From contig CAJPGC010000017.1 in the NCBI GenBank assembly GCA_905339405.1, positions 1 through 52,943 on the forward strand: DNA of 52,943 nt, in the 5' to 3' direction. The notes under the pieces are model-generated. The model ran no database searches. It was not told the origin of the DNA and saw only the letters and a list, made by a program, of their open reading frames with translations. Position 1 is the stretch's first letter, and every line of letters starts with the position of its first letter. Source of the stretch: an uncultured bacterium. Its GTDB lineage: Bacteria > Desulfobacterota > GWC2-55-46. Both the position numbers and the translations under genes were made by a program. Shown in pieces: positions 8,284 through 16,203 of this stretch.

Positions 8284-9675
8284 TTAAGCCGTCACTTTTG
8301 TAAAAACGAGCTTCAAAACCCTGCCCGTCCCCTTTGTGACGCTGAAAAGAGCCGACTGTCTGAGGCCAGCCAGCCAAAGGACGTCTTCTCCCACAGTCAC
8401 TACGGGGGTCCTCTTCCTCGCGGCCAATGGGACCTTGGAGTCTATGAATATTTCCTTGAGCTTCCTGTGTCCGGTCATGCCGAAAGGGGCCATCCTGTCG
8501 CCGGGCCTGGCCTGCCTGACGATGACCGGGCCGAGGGCCGAGAGGGCGTCATAATCGAACCACGCGGTGTCAGCCTCGCCGGAGAACTTTTTGGGGGGCT
8601 TGACGAGTTCCGCCTTTATTACTCCTATGCCTTGAAGGCGCGCAATGCCCGGCACCGCGAGGGTCTGCTCGAAAAAAGATGCCTCGGAGGGCTTGCCCGC
8701 TTCGATTCTCATTATGCCGTACTCCCTCATTGCCTTTATGCCGCCAGGGAGGCTTATCGAGGCGTTCGGCCTAGAAGAGTCCATTATCTCGAAGAAAGCT
8801 TCGACGTGGACGGAAGAGAGTTCAGATTCCACGCCAAGTGAGCGGACTGCCATGAGAAATGCCCTTGCTGAAAGCGCCCTGTGAGGCCGCTTCATTTTGC
8901 CCCTGTCGAAGGCTATCGACCCGGCCTTTCTCTCGACGAGCGCGCCCGCGAAGGTCTTTTCAGCCGCCTTTTCAATGAAATCGTCGTCGCCGGCGAGGAC
9001 TGCCGCCGTCCTCGCGAGCGTCTCTTTTATTGAGGGATTGTATTCTTTCGCAAGCGCTGGGATGAGCTCGAGCCTGACCCTGTTGCGGAGGTACTTTACC
9101 GTGAGGTTCGTGGAGTCGGTGACGAAAGAGATCCCTCTTTCCTTAGCGTACTCTTCGATAGATGCGCGGCTAGTGTCGATAAGCGGGCGTATGAATATGC
9201 CCCTTTGCGGAGGGATTCCGGCAAGGCCCGACAGGGATGAGCCCTTCAAGAGCCGCATCAGTACCGTCTCGGCCTGGTCGTCCGTGGTATGTCCGAGAGC
9301 TACCCTCTGCGCCTTGAAACCCCTGGCAGCCTCCTCGAAAAAAGCGTACCTCTTCAAGCGGGCCGCTTCCTGCGGAGATGTTCCCAGCCCCTTGAGCTCG
9401 CCTTTTTTGAGGCGTCTAGAGACGAACTGAAGCCCGAGCCTTTTAGCGAGATCTCTTACGAAGTCGTGGTCGGCCCTGGACTCTACGCCCCTGAGGCCGT
9501 GGTCCATGTGGGCGGCAAGGATGGCGAGGCGATACTCTTCCCTCAGCTCAAGGAGGACATGGAGCATCACGACGGAGTCTGCCCCGCCCGAGACCGCCGC
9601 AACGATGCGCTGGCCCCTTGAGAGCATCTTCCGTTCTTTTATGGTCTGTTTTACCTGCTGGATAAGGCCGGGCAT
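8284..9675 (-). CDS. tilS: tRNA(Ile)-lysidine synthetase
   Basis: Attaches lysine to C34 of the CAU-anticodon tRNA-Ile using ATP, so that the tRNA reads AUA. The N-terminal PP-loop SGGADS is at about 29-34. The MDHGLRG, TTDDQAETVLMRL and GIPPQR motifs of TilS follow, with a linker and the C-terminal TilS domain near RPGDRMAPFGMTGHRKLKEIF. The frame is open to a TTG at 9711, but the ATG at 9675 fits family starts better and has a TATAAT-like sequence upstream. About 463 aa, normal length. Frequent ATA codons in nearby genes make this enzyme important here. Confidence 0.95.
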   Translation of the reverse strand: MPGLIQQVKQTIKERKMLSRGQRIVAAVSGGADSVVMLHVLLELREEYRLAILAAHMDHGLRGVESRADHDFVRDLAKRLGLQFVSRRLKKGELKGLGTSPQEAARLKRYAFFEEAARGFKAQRVALGHTTDDQAETVLMRLLKGSSLSGLAGIPPQRGIFIRPLIDTSRASIEEYAKERGISFVTDSTNLTVKYLRNRVRLELIPALAKEYNPSIKETLARTAAVLAGDDDFIEKAAEKTFAGALVERKAGSIAFDRGKMKRPHRALSARAFLMAVRSLGVESELSSVHVEAFFEIMDSSRPNASISLPGGIKAMREYGIMRIEAGKPSEASFFEQTLAVPGIARLQGIGVIKAELVKPPKKFSGEADTAWFDYDALSALGPVIVRQARPGDRMAPFGMTGHRKLKEIFIDSKVPLAARKRTPVVTVGEDVLWLAGLRQSALFSVTKGTGRVLKLVFTKVTA

Positions 9676-9728
9676 GGTCTGATTATAATTGCCCGGCAGA
9701 GGAAATGACAAGAGGTTTTCGGAACTGG

Positions 9729-10268
9729 TCAGTCTGGCGAGCCCTTTTCGGTCCTGAGGACCCGTCTTTGCTTGGCGAAGATGTACTTTATTATCTTGTC
9801 CCTCGTCGTCTCGTCCATGTCGACGTATTTCACCGCGACCGAGTAGCCGCCGCCCTCGTTAGGCAGAGACCTCACCACCTCGCATTTTATCTTTATGACG
9901 TGCGCGTAGACCGGCAGGAAGGTCTTCAATATGAGCTTCTGGCCTGAATCGAAGGCTTCCTTGGAGAAGAAGCGGAGCCCGCCGCCGCTGATGTTGACCT
10001 CCTTGACCTCGGGCATGTTGAAGCCGTTCTTCTCGGATATGTGGTTGAGGAGGATGTTGAGCTTCTGATTTATGTCGAACAGGAGCTCATAGAGCTTTGG
10101 GTTTTCCTCGGCCTTAGGCTCTATCTCGTCGAACATCAGCTCCCAGTCGAAGGCGGACCTGGAGCATTCGCCGTCCGCGTCCGCGAGCTCGTAATATACG
10201 GGTATCACGTCGTTCGTCCTGACGTATTCCCTTCTCGGTCCGTCGTTCTGGTTGACCTGGCTGTCCAT
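9729..10268 (-). CDS. PilZ domain protein
   Basis: Probable cyclic di-GMP receptor. Both halves of the PilZ ligand site are visible but widely spaced: RxxxR at R13-R17 (RREYVR) and NxSxxG at N92-G97 (NISGGG). A helical insert (about residues 40-85) lies between them, and a beta-barrel with a C-terminal helix completes the protein. The 179 residues suggest a YcgR-like layout without a separate N-terminal domain. The gene starts 4 bases behind the HD-GYP gene, so ligand turnover and ligand sensing share an operon. Motility or adhesion control is the likely output. Confidence 0.9.
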   Translation of the reverse strand: MDSQVNQNDGPRREYVRTNDVIPVYYELADADGECSRSAFDWELMFDEIEPKAEENPKLYELLFDINQKLNILLNHISEKNGFNMPEVKEVNISGGGLRFFSKEAFDSGQKLILKTFLPVYAHVIKIKCEVVRSLPNEGGGYSVAVKYVDMDETTRDKIIKYIFAKQRRVLRTEKGSPD

Positions 10269-10272
10269 GCGC

Positions 10273-11787
10273 TTATCCTTTCAGGAGCTCGCTTACGATG
10301 AAGGCGTCGACGACCTCCGGGTCGAACTGCGTGCCCCTGCACCGCACTATCTCTTCCTTGGCCACCTCGAGGCTCAACGCCTGACGGTACGGCCTGGTCG
10401 ACGTCATCGCGTCGAAGGTGTCGGCCACGCTGAATATCCTGGCCACCAGAGGTATCTCGCATCCGGCGAGCCCCTTCGGGTACCCGCCCCCGTCCCACCT
10501 CTCGTGGTGGTAAAGGACGACCGCCTTCTCGGAGACAAGGAGGTTCAACGGCCTTAGTATCTCCTCACCGCGCACGACGTGGGTCTTCATTATCTCGCGC
10601 TCCTCATCGGTGAAGCCGCCCTTCTTGAGGAGTATCTCGTCCCTTACGCCGATTTTCCCTATGTCGTGCAGGGGCCCGGCGAAGCTGATGCTGTCGACGA
10701 CCTCCTGCGGGCATTCCATTGCCTTGGCGATCTCGACAGCGTACCTGGTGACCCTGTGGGAGTGGTCCCTCGTGTAGGTGTCCCTCGCGTCAAGCGCGTT
10801 GATGAGCGAGTTGAGCGCGCCTATTATGCTCGAGAAGATGTTCTCGGAAAGGGCTATGTTCTCGAGCTTCAGGGAGGCCTTGGCTGTAAGGTTCAGGACG
10901 AGCGTCAGCGCATCCCCCGATATCTCAGCGCCGCCCGGCCTTCCAACAAGGCCCAGTATGACGACCGCCTCCCTGTTTATTATCATCGGCGCAAGCAGCA
11001 CCGGGCGCGGGCCGTCTGGCACCAGGCCTCCCAGCGAACCGCCCTTGGCCATATAGTACGAATAGCACCTCTTATCGAGGACGCCCCTGAACGGCTCTTC
11101 TGACAATGAGAAACCTGCTCCGGCCATCTCCTGGCTATCATACCCGGAAGAGGCCCTGACTACAAGTTTTCCGTTGTCGTGTTCGACGACCATGATGAAA
11201 GCCATGTCCGAGTCGGCGATTATCTGGGCTATGTCCATCGTCTTGCGGAATATGTCGTCCTTTTCAGAGACCTCGTCAAGCGACTCGCTTATGGTATGGA
11301 GTATTGAAAGCTCCTTTATCTTGTCTTCGAGCCTTTTGCGGGCCATCTCCGGAAGGGTCCCGATGGCGCGGGTCTTGTCCCCGGGCTTGGACGTGCGCAC
11401 GGCGTTGCCCGCGGCCTTCCTTATTACTATCTCGAGTTCCTCGGCCTTGAAGGGCTTCTGGAGGAAATCGACGGCGCCGAACTTTATGGACTCAACAGCG
11501 AGGTCTATGGACGGATAGCCGGTTATCATCACCACCGGCACGTCCGGCGCGGACTCCCTGGCAAGGTGGAGGAAATCCATCCCGCTCAAGCCCGGCATGT
11601 TGACGTCTGCGAGTATCACGCCGTAATGCTGGCGCTTGAGGGCCGCTATCGCGCTCTCGGCGGTCGAGAAGTCCTCGACCAGCCAGCCCCTCCTGGAAAG
11701 TATCTCCGTCAGGGCCTCGCGGACGTTCTCGTCGTCGTCGACGAGCATTATCCTCAAATTTTCTATCGGTAGAACGGCTGCCTGCAC
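10273..11787 (-). CDS. response regulator with GAF and HD-GYP domains
   Basis: A likely phosphorylation-controlled c-di-GMP phosphodiesterase of 504 aa. The receiver domain (about 10-130) has the acidic cluster DDDE, phosphoacceptor D61 in LADVNMPG and Lys in LQKPFK. A GAF-like sensor follows (about 180-320). The C-terminal HD-GYP domain (about 330-495) has HSHRVTRY, the HD pair in GPLHDIGKIG, HHERWDGGGYPKGL and DTFDAMTS, so catalysis looks intact. The start is a GTG with GGAG 6 bases upstream, 13 bases behind the upstream response regulator. Confidence 0.94.
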   Translation of the reverse strand: MQAAVLPIENLRIMLVDDDENVREALTEILSRRGWLVEDFSTAESAIAALKRQHYGVILADVNMPGLSGMDFLHLARESAPDVPVVMITGYPSIDLAVESIKFGAVDFLQKPFKAEELEIVIRKAAGNAVRTSKPGDKTRAIGTLPEMARKRLEDKIKELSILHTISESLDEVSEKDDIFRKTMDIAQIIADSDMAFIMVVEHDNGKLVVRASSGYDSQEMAGAGFSLSEEPFRGVLDKRCYSYYMAKGGSLGGLVPDGPRPVLLAPMIINREAVVILGLVGRPGGAEISGDALTLVLNLTAKASLKLENIALSENIFSSIIGALNSLINALDARDTYTRDHSHRVTRYAVEIAKAMECPQEVVDSISFAGPLHDIGKIGVRDEILLKKGGFTDEEREIMKTHVVRGEEILRPLNLLVSEKAVVLYHHERWDGGGYPKGLAGCEIPLVARIFSVADTFDAMTSTRPYRQALSLEVAKEEIVRCRGTQFDPEVVDAFIVSELLKG

Positions 11788-11800
11788 CCTATACTCCAGT

Positions 11801-12403
11801 TCATGATGTCTTCAATGCTTTTCTGGCAAACCTGTCCGCCTCGCGCAAATACTCAAGGTGCCTGGCCGGTTTCAACGCGTCTCCTGAAGGGGCTTCCTGG
11901 GCCGGGGCCTCCGCCGGGGCCGCGTCCGCCCCAGCGTCGCCTCCGCCTGAAAGGGCCTTCTTCAATACCGCTATCTCGCCGTACGCCGTCCTGAGCTCTT
12001 CCAGAAGGGCCCTGTTCTGCAGGACCAGGCGGAGCCTTTCGCAGGCGTTCTTTATGACTATCATCAGCTCGTCAAGCCTGAAAGGCTTCGCGATGTAGTC
12101 GTAAGCTCCGCTTTCTATCGCCTTAACAGCCGTCTCGATGGTGGCGTACCCGGTGATGATGATGACGAGTATCTCCTTGTCGAGGTCCTTTATCTTCTGA
12201 AGGAGCGCGAGGCCGTCCATGCCCGGCATCATGAGGTCGGTTATTACGATGTCGAAGCGCTCCATGCGGAGCTTCCTCAAGGCCTCGTCCCCGTCCCTGG
12301 CGACCGAGACCTCATAGCCCCAGTTCTTCACAGCCTCGGTGAGAAGCTCCCTTAAGTCTATATCGTCGTCGGTTATTAGTATCTTGAATTTCTCAAAAGA
12401 CAT
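11801..12403 (-). CDS. single-receiver response regulator
   Basis: CheY-like receiver (about 5-125) with acidic residues D12-D14, phosphoacceptor D56 in VITDLMMPG, the T/A switch in IITGYA and the conserved Lys in IAKPFR. A coiled helix follows (about 125-150), then an Ala/Pro-rich linker (about 152-175) and a short basic tail, but no DNA-binding or enzyme domain. It is the first gene of a three-gene unit with the HD-GYP regulator and the PilZ protein, which suggests a relay into c-di-GMP control beside the flagellar genes. No cognate kinase is adjacent. Confidence 0.92.
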   Translation of the reverse strand: MSFEKFKILITDDDIDLRELLTEAVKNWGYEVSVARDGDEALRKLRMERFDIVITDLMMPGMDGLALLQKIKDLDKEILVIIITGYATIETAVKAIESGAYDYIAKPFRLDELMIVIKNACERLRLVLQNRALLEELRTAYGEIAVLKKALSGGGDAGADAAPAEAPAQEAPSGDALKPARHLEYLREADRFARKALKTS

Positions 12404-12441
12404 GTTCAGTCCCGGGTTTCAAAATCAATAAGAGCGGCCTC

Positions 12442-12633
12442 TCAGGCCTTTTTACCGTGTTCCGGGGCGTTTAAAGAAGCCATGACGTGGCCCATCACCC
12501 GCCTCTTTTTGCCTTCCTCGGATATCGTCACCCTGTCTCCGGCTCCGAGCCCGTCTTCGACCCGGCCCGTATCACGCCTGGTCCTGTCCTGGAGAATGAA
12601 ACTCTCTGCCATGACCCTGTTTACCTTGATCAT
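12442..12633 (-). CDS. small flagellar-regulon protein, FlgM-like N-terminal motif
   Basis: A 63-aa basic protein of unknown function. Residues about 30-45 read GAGDRVTISEEGKKRR, which resembles the GDNVDIS region of FlgM encoded at 38027-38341, but the C-terminal sigma-28-binding helices of FlgM are absent. A well-placed GGGAGG ribosome binding site and a sigma-28-like promoter about 35 bases upstream support a real class 3 gene. It lies between the fliT-like gene and the response regulator. It may be a truncated FlgM relative or an unrelated small flagellar protein. Confidence 0.6.
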   Translation of the reverse strand: MIKVNRVMAESFILQDRTRRDTGRVEDGLGAGDRVTISEEGKKRRVMGHVMASLNAPEHGKKA

Positions 12634-12667
12634 AGGAAAGTCCTCCCTGGTTTTTCTGACACTCTTA

Positions 12668-12695
12668 ATATCGTCAGTGGCCCGGGAAAACTTTA
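12668..12695 (-). promoter_or_regulatory. sigma-28 (FliA)-like promoter
   Basis: Minus strand: TAAAGTTT at 12688-12695, a 12-base spacer, then GACGATAT at 12668-12675. The -35 box equals the FliA consensus and the -10 box differs from GCCGATAA at two positions. It lies just upstream of the 63-aa gene. Confidence 0.8.
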
Positions 12696-12771
12696 GGCTT
12701 TTTTCTGAGTTTTAAAGGGAATTCCGGATAATTTGCGGGGGATTTGTAAAGAGATGGTTTAGTTGGCGCGG

Positions 12772-13086
12772 TCAATACCTGCCGTAGGCCTTAAGCGCGC
12801 TCATGCCGGTTTTGACCTGGCCGAGCCTCGAGCCTATTGTATCCATTACGCTCTGGACACGGCCTGAAAGCAGCAGGTCGCTTTCCGCGAGTTCGGCGGC
12901 GAGCTCCTTTTCCGCTTCACAGGCGGGCGTTTTTTTGCCGGTGAGGTCGAGAGTAGCGAAAAGGGCTTCCCTCTCGGCCTGCGCCACAAGGAGCTCTTCG
13001 ACGCGGCTTTCATCGGCAAGGCGCCGCTGAAGCGTCGACAGCTCAAGAAGTTTTTTCAATACGGCCGTCCGGTTGTCAGGCGCCAC
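12772..13086 (-). CDS. fliT: FliT-like flagellar chaperone
   Basis: A 104-aa helical protein in the classic fliD-fliS-fliT position. It is built of amphipathic helices rich in Leu, Ala and Glu, ends in MSALKAYGRY, and has no membrane segment, as in FliT/FlgN-type export chaperones that bind the filament cap. Sequence conservation in this family is low, so the assignment rests on size, helical nature and position. The start is a GTG with AGGAG 8 bases upstream, overlapping fliS by 11 bases, which indicates translational coupling. Confidence 0.72.
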   Translation of the reverse strand: MAPDNRTAVLKKLLELSTLQRRLADESRVEELLVAQAEREALFATLDLTGKKTPACEAEKELAAELAESDLLLSGRVQSVMDTIGSRLGQVKTGMSALKAYGRY

Positions 13087-13489
13087 AGCTCACGCTCCTG
13101 ACCGGCTCTTCGGCTGCGCGTCTCTGGCGCTCGGCTGCGACCGCCTCCCAGCCGGATTTTATCTCGATCACGACCCTGTTGACCGACTCTATTGCGGCCG
13201 CGTCGCTCTTGAGGTTCGCCTCCGTGAGGGTCGTGGCGCAAAAATCGTAGAGCTTGGAGAGGTTTTTCGCTATCTCGCCTCCCTCTTCCATATTCAGAGA
13301 GTTGGCAAGCTCGCCTATTATCTCCAGGGACCTGTTGATGTAGACTCCCCTGCCGTTTATGTCGCCGTCCTTTATGGACTGGCAGGCGAGCCTGTTGAAG
13401 CGCAATATCCCGTCATAGAGCATTATGACCAGGTTTACCCTGTCTGCCGTCAAGACCTGTATGTTCTGGTACTGGCGCACCCTGTTCAA
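13076..13489 (-). CDS. fliS: flagellar export chaperone FliS
   Basis: Cytosolic chaperone that binds the C-terminus of flagellin and prevents early polymerisation. The 137-aa sequence has the family features: an N-terminal YQNIQVLTADRVNLVIMLYDG segment region (residues about 7-27), INRSLEIIGELANSLNMEEGG, and LYDFCATTLTEAN. The start appears to be a TTG directly next to the fliD stop codon, with GGGGG in the fliD tail as ribosome binding site. This gives coupling of fliD, fliS and fliT. The C-terminal 20 residues are variable. Confidence 0.95.
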   Translation of the reverse strand: MNRVRQYQNIQVLTADRVNLVIMLYDGILRFNRLACQSIKDGDINGRGVYINRSLEIIGELANSLNMEEGGEIAKNLSKLYDFCATTLTEANLKSDAAAIESVNRVVIEIKSGWEAVAAERQRRAAEEPVRSVSCGA

Positions 13490-14833
13490 TTACATACCCC
13501 CGAAGTAGTTGATTAAGGCGTTGCTCTGGCCCTTGAGGCTGGCGAGCATTCCCTCGAGCCCGGTGAACTGGGCCCGGAGCTGTTCCTCGTAGGAGACCAG
13601 CTGGGTCTCTTTCTGGCGTATGTCCTGGTCTATCCTGGCCATGTTCTTCTTGAGCCCGTCCTGGCGCCCTTTTATCCTGCCGTCAACGTAATCGTCTATC
13701 GAGCTCGCGGTCTCGTGGATGAGCTCGGCAAACCCGGTCGTCGCGGTCCCCTTGGTAAACAGGCTCACGACACCGTCGAAGTTCGAGTTGAGGGCGTTCT
13801 TGAGCTTTGAGCTGTCGAGCGACATCACGCCTTCCCTGTCGGTCGATATCCCGACGTGCAGCAGCCTGTTCATGGTGTCGGGAAGGCCGCTCACGGCGGA
13901 AGAAAAGACGCGCCTCAAGTCGTCGGCGATGCTCCTGGCGACGCTGTCTCCGAAGAACGGCGAGGCTTTCTTCGTGTCGGTGTCGTACCTGTTGTTCATC
14001 TTGATGTAGCTGTTGATGCCGTTGTACGCGTCGACCAGCTTCTTGACGCTGTCGGTGATGGAATCTGTGTCCCTGCTGACCGTGATGGAAAGGGTCCTGG
14101 CAGGGTCGGCGGAAAGGAGGTCCAGGCTTACTCCGGGAATGATGTCGGATGCGCTGTTGGTCTGCCTGGTGAAGCCCATGCCGTCGACAGTGAAAGTTGC
14201 GTCCTGGGCTGCCTGGAGCGTCGTCGAAAAAGCAAGAGAGGTATCGTTCTGGGTGATATTTATGCCGTTGGTGGTGCCGGTGGCCGTGCCTGTAAGTATA
14301 AGCCTGTAGGGGTTCGGGCCCGACCCGTCGTTCACGACCGAAGCTGTCACCCCGGCGTTGAGGGCGTTGATCGAATCCTTGAGTCCCGTAAGCGTTGTGG
14401 TGGCATCGACCGCGACGTTCTGGACCGCGCCTGCGCCTACCTGGAAGCTGAAAGAGCCTGCGCCCGCGGCGATGGTAGTGGTGTCCGCGGCGACCCCGTC
14501 AGCGGCTATCTTGTGGGACTTCGCAAGGGTGGAAACGACAATGGAGTGCGACCCGTATGAAGCGCCGGTGCCGGCCGAGGCGGATATGGCGTTGCTGTCG
14601 GAGACAGTCGTCTTGAAAGAACCGAAGGCGGTCGAGGTCCGAAGGGTGTCGGCGGCTGATATCAGGTCCTTGACCCTGGAGCTCAGGTTGGAATAGGCTG
14701 AATTGGTTATCTCCAGGCCCCTTTTGTCGGTCTGGAGCTGCGTTATCGACTGTCTTCTGATGTTGACGAGCTGGGTTATGAGGCTCGAATAATCTATGTT
14801 GCTTACGACGCCCGAAGTGGCTGATATGCTCAT
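13490..14833 (-). CDS. fliD: flagellar filament cap protein FliD (HAP2)
   Basis: Caps the growing filament and promotes flagellin insertion. The 447-aa protein has the N-terminal helix start with DYSSLITQLVNIRRQSI, a central beta-rich region with GTATGTTNGINI and the FTVDGMGFTRQTN pattern, and a long C-terminal helical region ending in ALINYFGGM, all typical of FliD. It follows flaG, separated by a 62-base inverted-repeat element, and leads into fliS. I see no convincing sigma-28 site directly upstream, so it may be read through from flagellin. Confidence 0.96.
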   Translation of the reverse strand: MSISATSGVVSNIDYSSLITQLVNIRRQSITQLQTDKRGLEITNSAYSNLSSRVKDLISAADTLRTSTAFGSFKTTVSDSNAISASAGTGASYGSHSIVVSTLAKSHKIAADGVAADTTTIAAGAGSFSFQVGAGAVQNVAVDATTTLTGLKDSINALNAGVTASVVNDGSGPNPYRLILTGTATGTTNGINITQNDTSLAFSTTLQAAQDATFTVDGMGFTRQTNSASDIIPGVSLDLLSADPARTLSITVSRDTDSITDSVKKLVDAYNGINSYIKMNNRYDTDTKKASPFFGDSVARSIADDLRRVFSSAVSGLPDTMNRLLHVGISTDREGVMSLDSSKLKNALNSNFDGVVSLFTKGTATTGFAELIHETASSIDDYVDGRIKGRQDGLKKNMARIDQDIRQKETQLVSYEEQLRAQFTGLEGMLASLKGQSNALINYFGGM

Positions 14834-14880
14834 GCCTGTGCCTCTCGTTTGAACAATCGACGAAATTCCGTTTTTTTAAA

Positions 14881-14942
14881 GGCTGCTCAAAAAAACCCAG
14901 GCGCGAATGGCTTCGGTCAGGATGGGAATTTTTCAGCAGCCC
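14881..14942 (-). repeat. dispersed inverted-repeat element, copy B (short form)
   Basis: A 62-base unit with strong terminal inverted repeats: GGCTGCTCAAAAA at the left and its near complement TTTTTCAGCAGCC at the right. Next inward are CCC and GGG, which extend the pairing. As RNA it would fold into one hairpin. It begins 8 bases behind the flaG stop and may act as a partial terminator or RNA stabiliser between flaG and fliD. Confidence 0.8.
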
Positions 14943-14949
14943 GCTATAA

Positions 14950-15300
14950 TCAGGTACTTGATTTGTAAAGCACCCCCACGAGGTCCTGCATCCTCTCGCG
15001 TATCGCGAGAAGCTCCTCGGACGGTATCTGGCGGATGACCTCGTCGTTTGCCGGGTCGACTATCTTGACGATGACTTCCTTAGAGTCGGAGTCGACCTCG
15101 AACCTCAACTCGGTATTGAGCCTCTTGAGGTATATCTGCACCTCTGAGGCCATCGCCTCGACCTCGCCGGGCCCGCTGGCAGGTTTCGCCTTTTCCTCGG
15201 CTGCCGGAGCTTCCCTTGAAGTCTTCAGAGACGCCTTTGACGTCAGTTCCGTTTCAAACGGCTTTTTAAAGCCGGCTTCCATTACTCTTTCGATGCCCAT
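14950..15300 (-). CDS. flaG: FlaG family flagellar protein
   Basis: A 116-aa protein whose C-terminal half is the FlaG domain: LNTELRFEVDSDSKEVIVKIVD, then EVIRQIPSEELLAIRERM, read from about residue 58 to 105. The N-terminal half is a variable charged linker. FlaG influences filament length and cap function in several bacteria, but its mechanism is not settled. It sits between flagellin and fliD, its usual neighbourhood. The ATG has GAGGT just upstream, next to a large hairpin that separates it from the flagellin gene. Confidence 0.93.
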   Translation of the reverse strand: MGIERVMEAGFKKPFETELTSKASLKTSREAPAAEEKAKPASGPGEVEAMASEVQIYLKRLNTELRFEVDSDSKEVIVKIVDPANDEVIRQIPSEELLAIRERMQDLVGVLYKSST

Positions 15301-15310
15301 GGTGACCTCA

Positions 15311-15356
15311 TAAGCGGGCGGGGGGTCGCCCCCCCGCCCTCGTCATGACCCGCTTA
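15311..15356 (-). terminator. GC-rich nested hairpin between fliC and flaG
   Basis: An inner stem (GGGCGGGGGG at 15316-15325 with the C-rich arm at 15329-15339) and an outer pair (TAAGCGGG at 15311-15318 with CCCGCTTA at 15349-15356) are partly exclusive. There is no T tract. It starts about 11 bases behind the flagellin stop, so a role as 3' stabiliser or attenuator is likely. Confidence 0.6.
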
Positions 15357-15366
15357 AGCGAATCGG

Positions 15367-16194
15367 TTACCTCAGAAGCGAAAGTACGTTCTGCGGCGAC
15401 TGGTTGGCCTGGGCGAGAATGGAAGTGCCAGCCTGGACCATTATCTGGTTCTTGGTGTACTGGGCGGTCTCGTAGGCGAAGTCAGCGTCCCTTATCCTCG
15501 ACTCGGCGGCCTGGTAGTTCGTGTAGGTCACCTGGAGGTTGTTCAACGCCGCGGAAAGCCTGTTGGTGGAAGCACCGTAGATGGCTCTCGCGTCGTTGAT
15601 GGTCTTCAACGCTGCGCTTACGGAATCGAGCGCGCTCAGGGCGCCTGCCTGGGTCGATATGGCGCCGGAAACAAGGTTCAGGCTGCTGGTGCTCGTCAGC
15701 GCGTTGAGGCTGATGGAGAGCTGGTCGTTCGAGGTGTTCTTGAAGCCGATATACATCGTCAGGGCGGAGGTGCCGCCGTTGATGAGCTTGTAACCGCCGA
15801 ACTCAGTGGTGTTCGCGATCCTGTCTATTTCGTTGATGAGCTTGTTGTACTCATCGCTGTAATAGGACCTGTTGGTCGAATCCAGAGTGCCCTGCGCGGA
15901 GCTGGCGGCCAGCTCGCCCATCCTGGTGACGATGTTGGTTATCTGTTCCGCGGCCTTGTCGGCGATTTCCATCGCGCTGACGCCGTCGTTGATGTTCCTG
16001 ATTGAGGCCTGGATCATCCTCGACTGGCTGCGGAGCTGGTCGGCCCTGCCGAGACCGGCTGCGTCGTCGGCCGCGCTGTTGACCCTGTAACCTGACGAAA
16101 GCCTCTGTACGGAGACCTTCATCTGCGAGTTGGAGACTGAAAGGTTCTGCTGTGCTACGAGAGCTGCTACGTTAGTGTTGATTACGAGTGACAT
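15367..16194 (-). CDS. fliC: flagellin
   Basis: Filament subunit of 275 aa, secreted by the flagellar export system without a signal peptide. The conserved N-terminal D0/D1 helices (MSLVINTNVAALVAQQNL, then LSSGYRVNSAADDAAGLG) and the C-terminal helix (ETAQYTKNQIMVQAGTSI then NVLSLLR) are intact. The middle is very short, so the outer D2/D3 domains are lacking. The core is rich in Ser and Thr, possible sites for O-glycosylation by the neighbouring island. AAGGAGG precedes the ATG. A long leader with a sigma-28-like promoter and a CsrA-like hairpin lies upstream. Confidence 0.98.
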   Translation of the reverse strand: MSLVINTNVAALVAQQNLSVSNSQMKVSVQRLSSGYRVNSAADDAAGLGRADQLRSQSRMIQASIRNINDGVSAMEIADKAAEQITNIVTRMGELAASSAQGTLDSTNRSYYSDEYNKLINEIDRIANTTEFGGYKLINGGTSALTMYIGFKNTSNDQLSISLNALTSTSSLNLVSGAISTQAGALSALDSVSAALKTINDARAIYGASTNRLSAALNNLQVTYTNYQAAESRIRDADFAYETAQYTKNQIMVQAGTSILAQANQSPQNVLSLLR

Positions 16195-16203
16195 TGGTTA
16201 TAC

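Noticed and set aside
14834-14880. Possible sigma-28 promoter before fliD (GTCGATTG with an A-rich upstream box)
   Set aside because: No -35 box at the 12-base distance seen in the other four sites.
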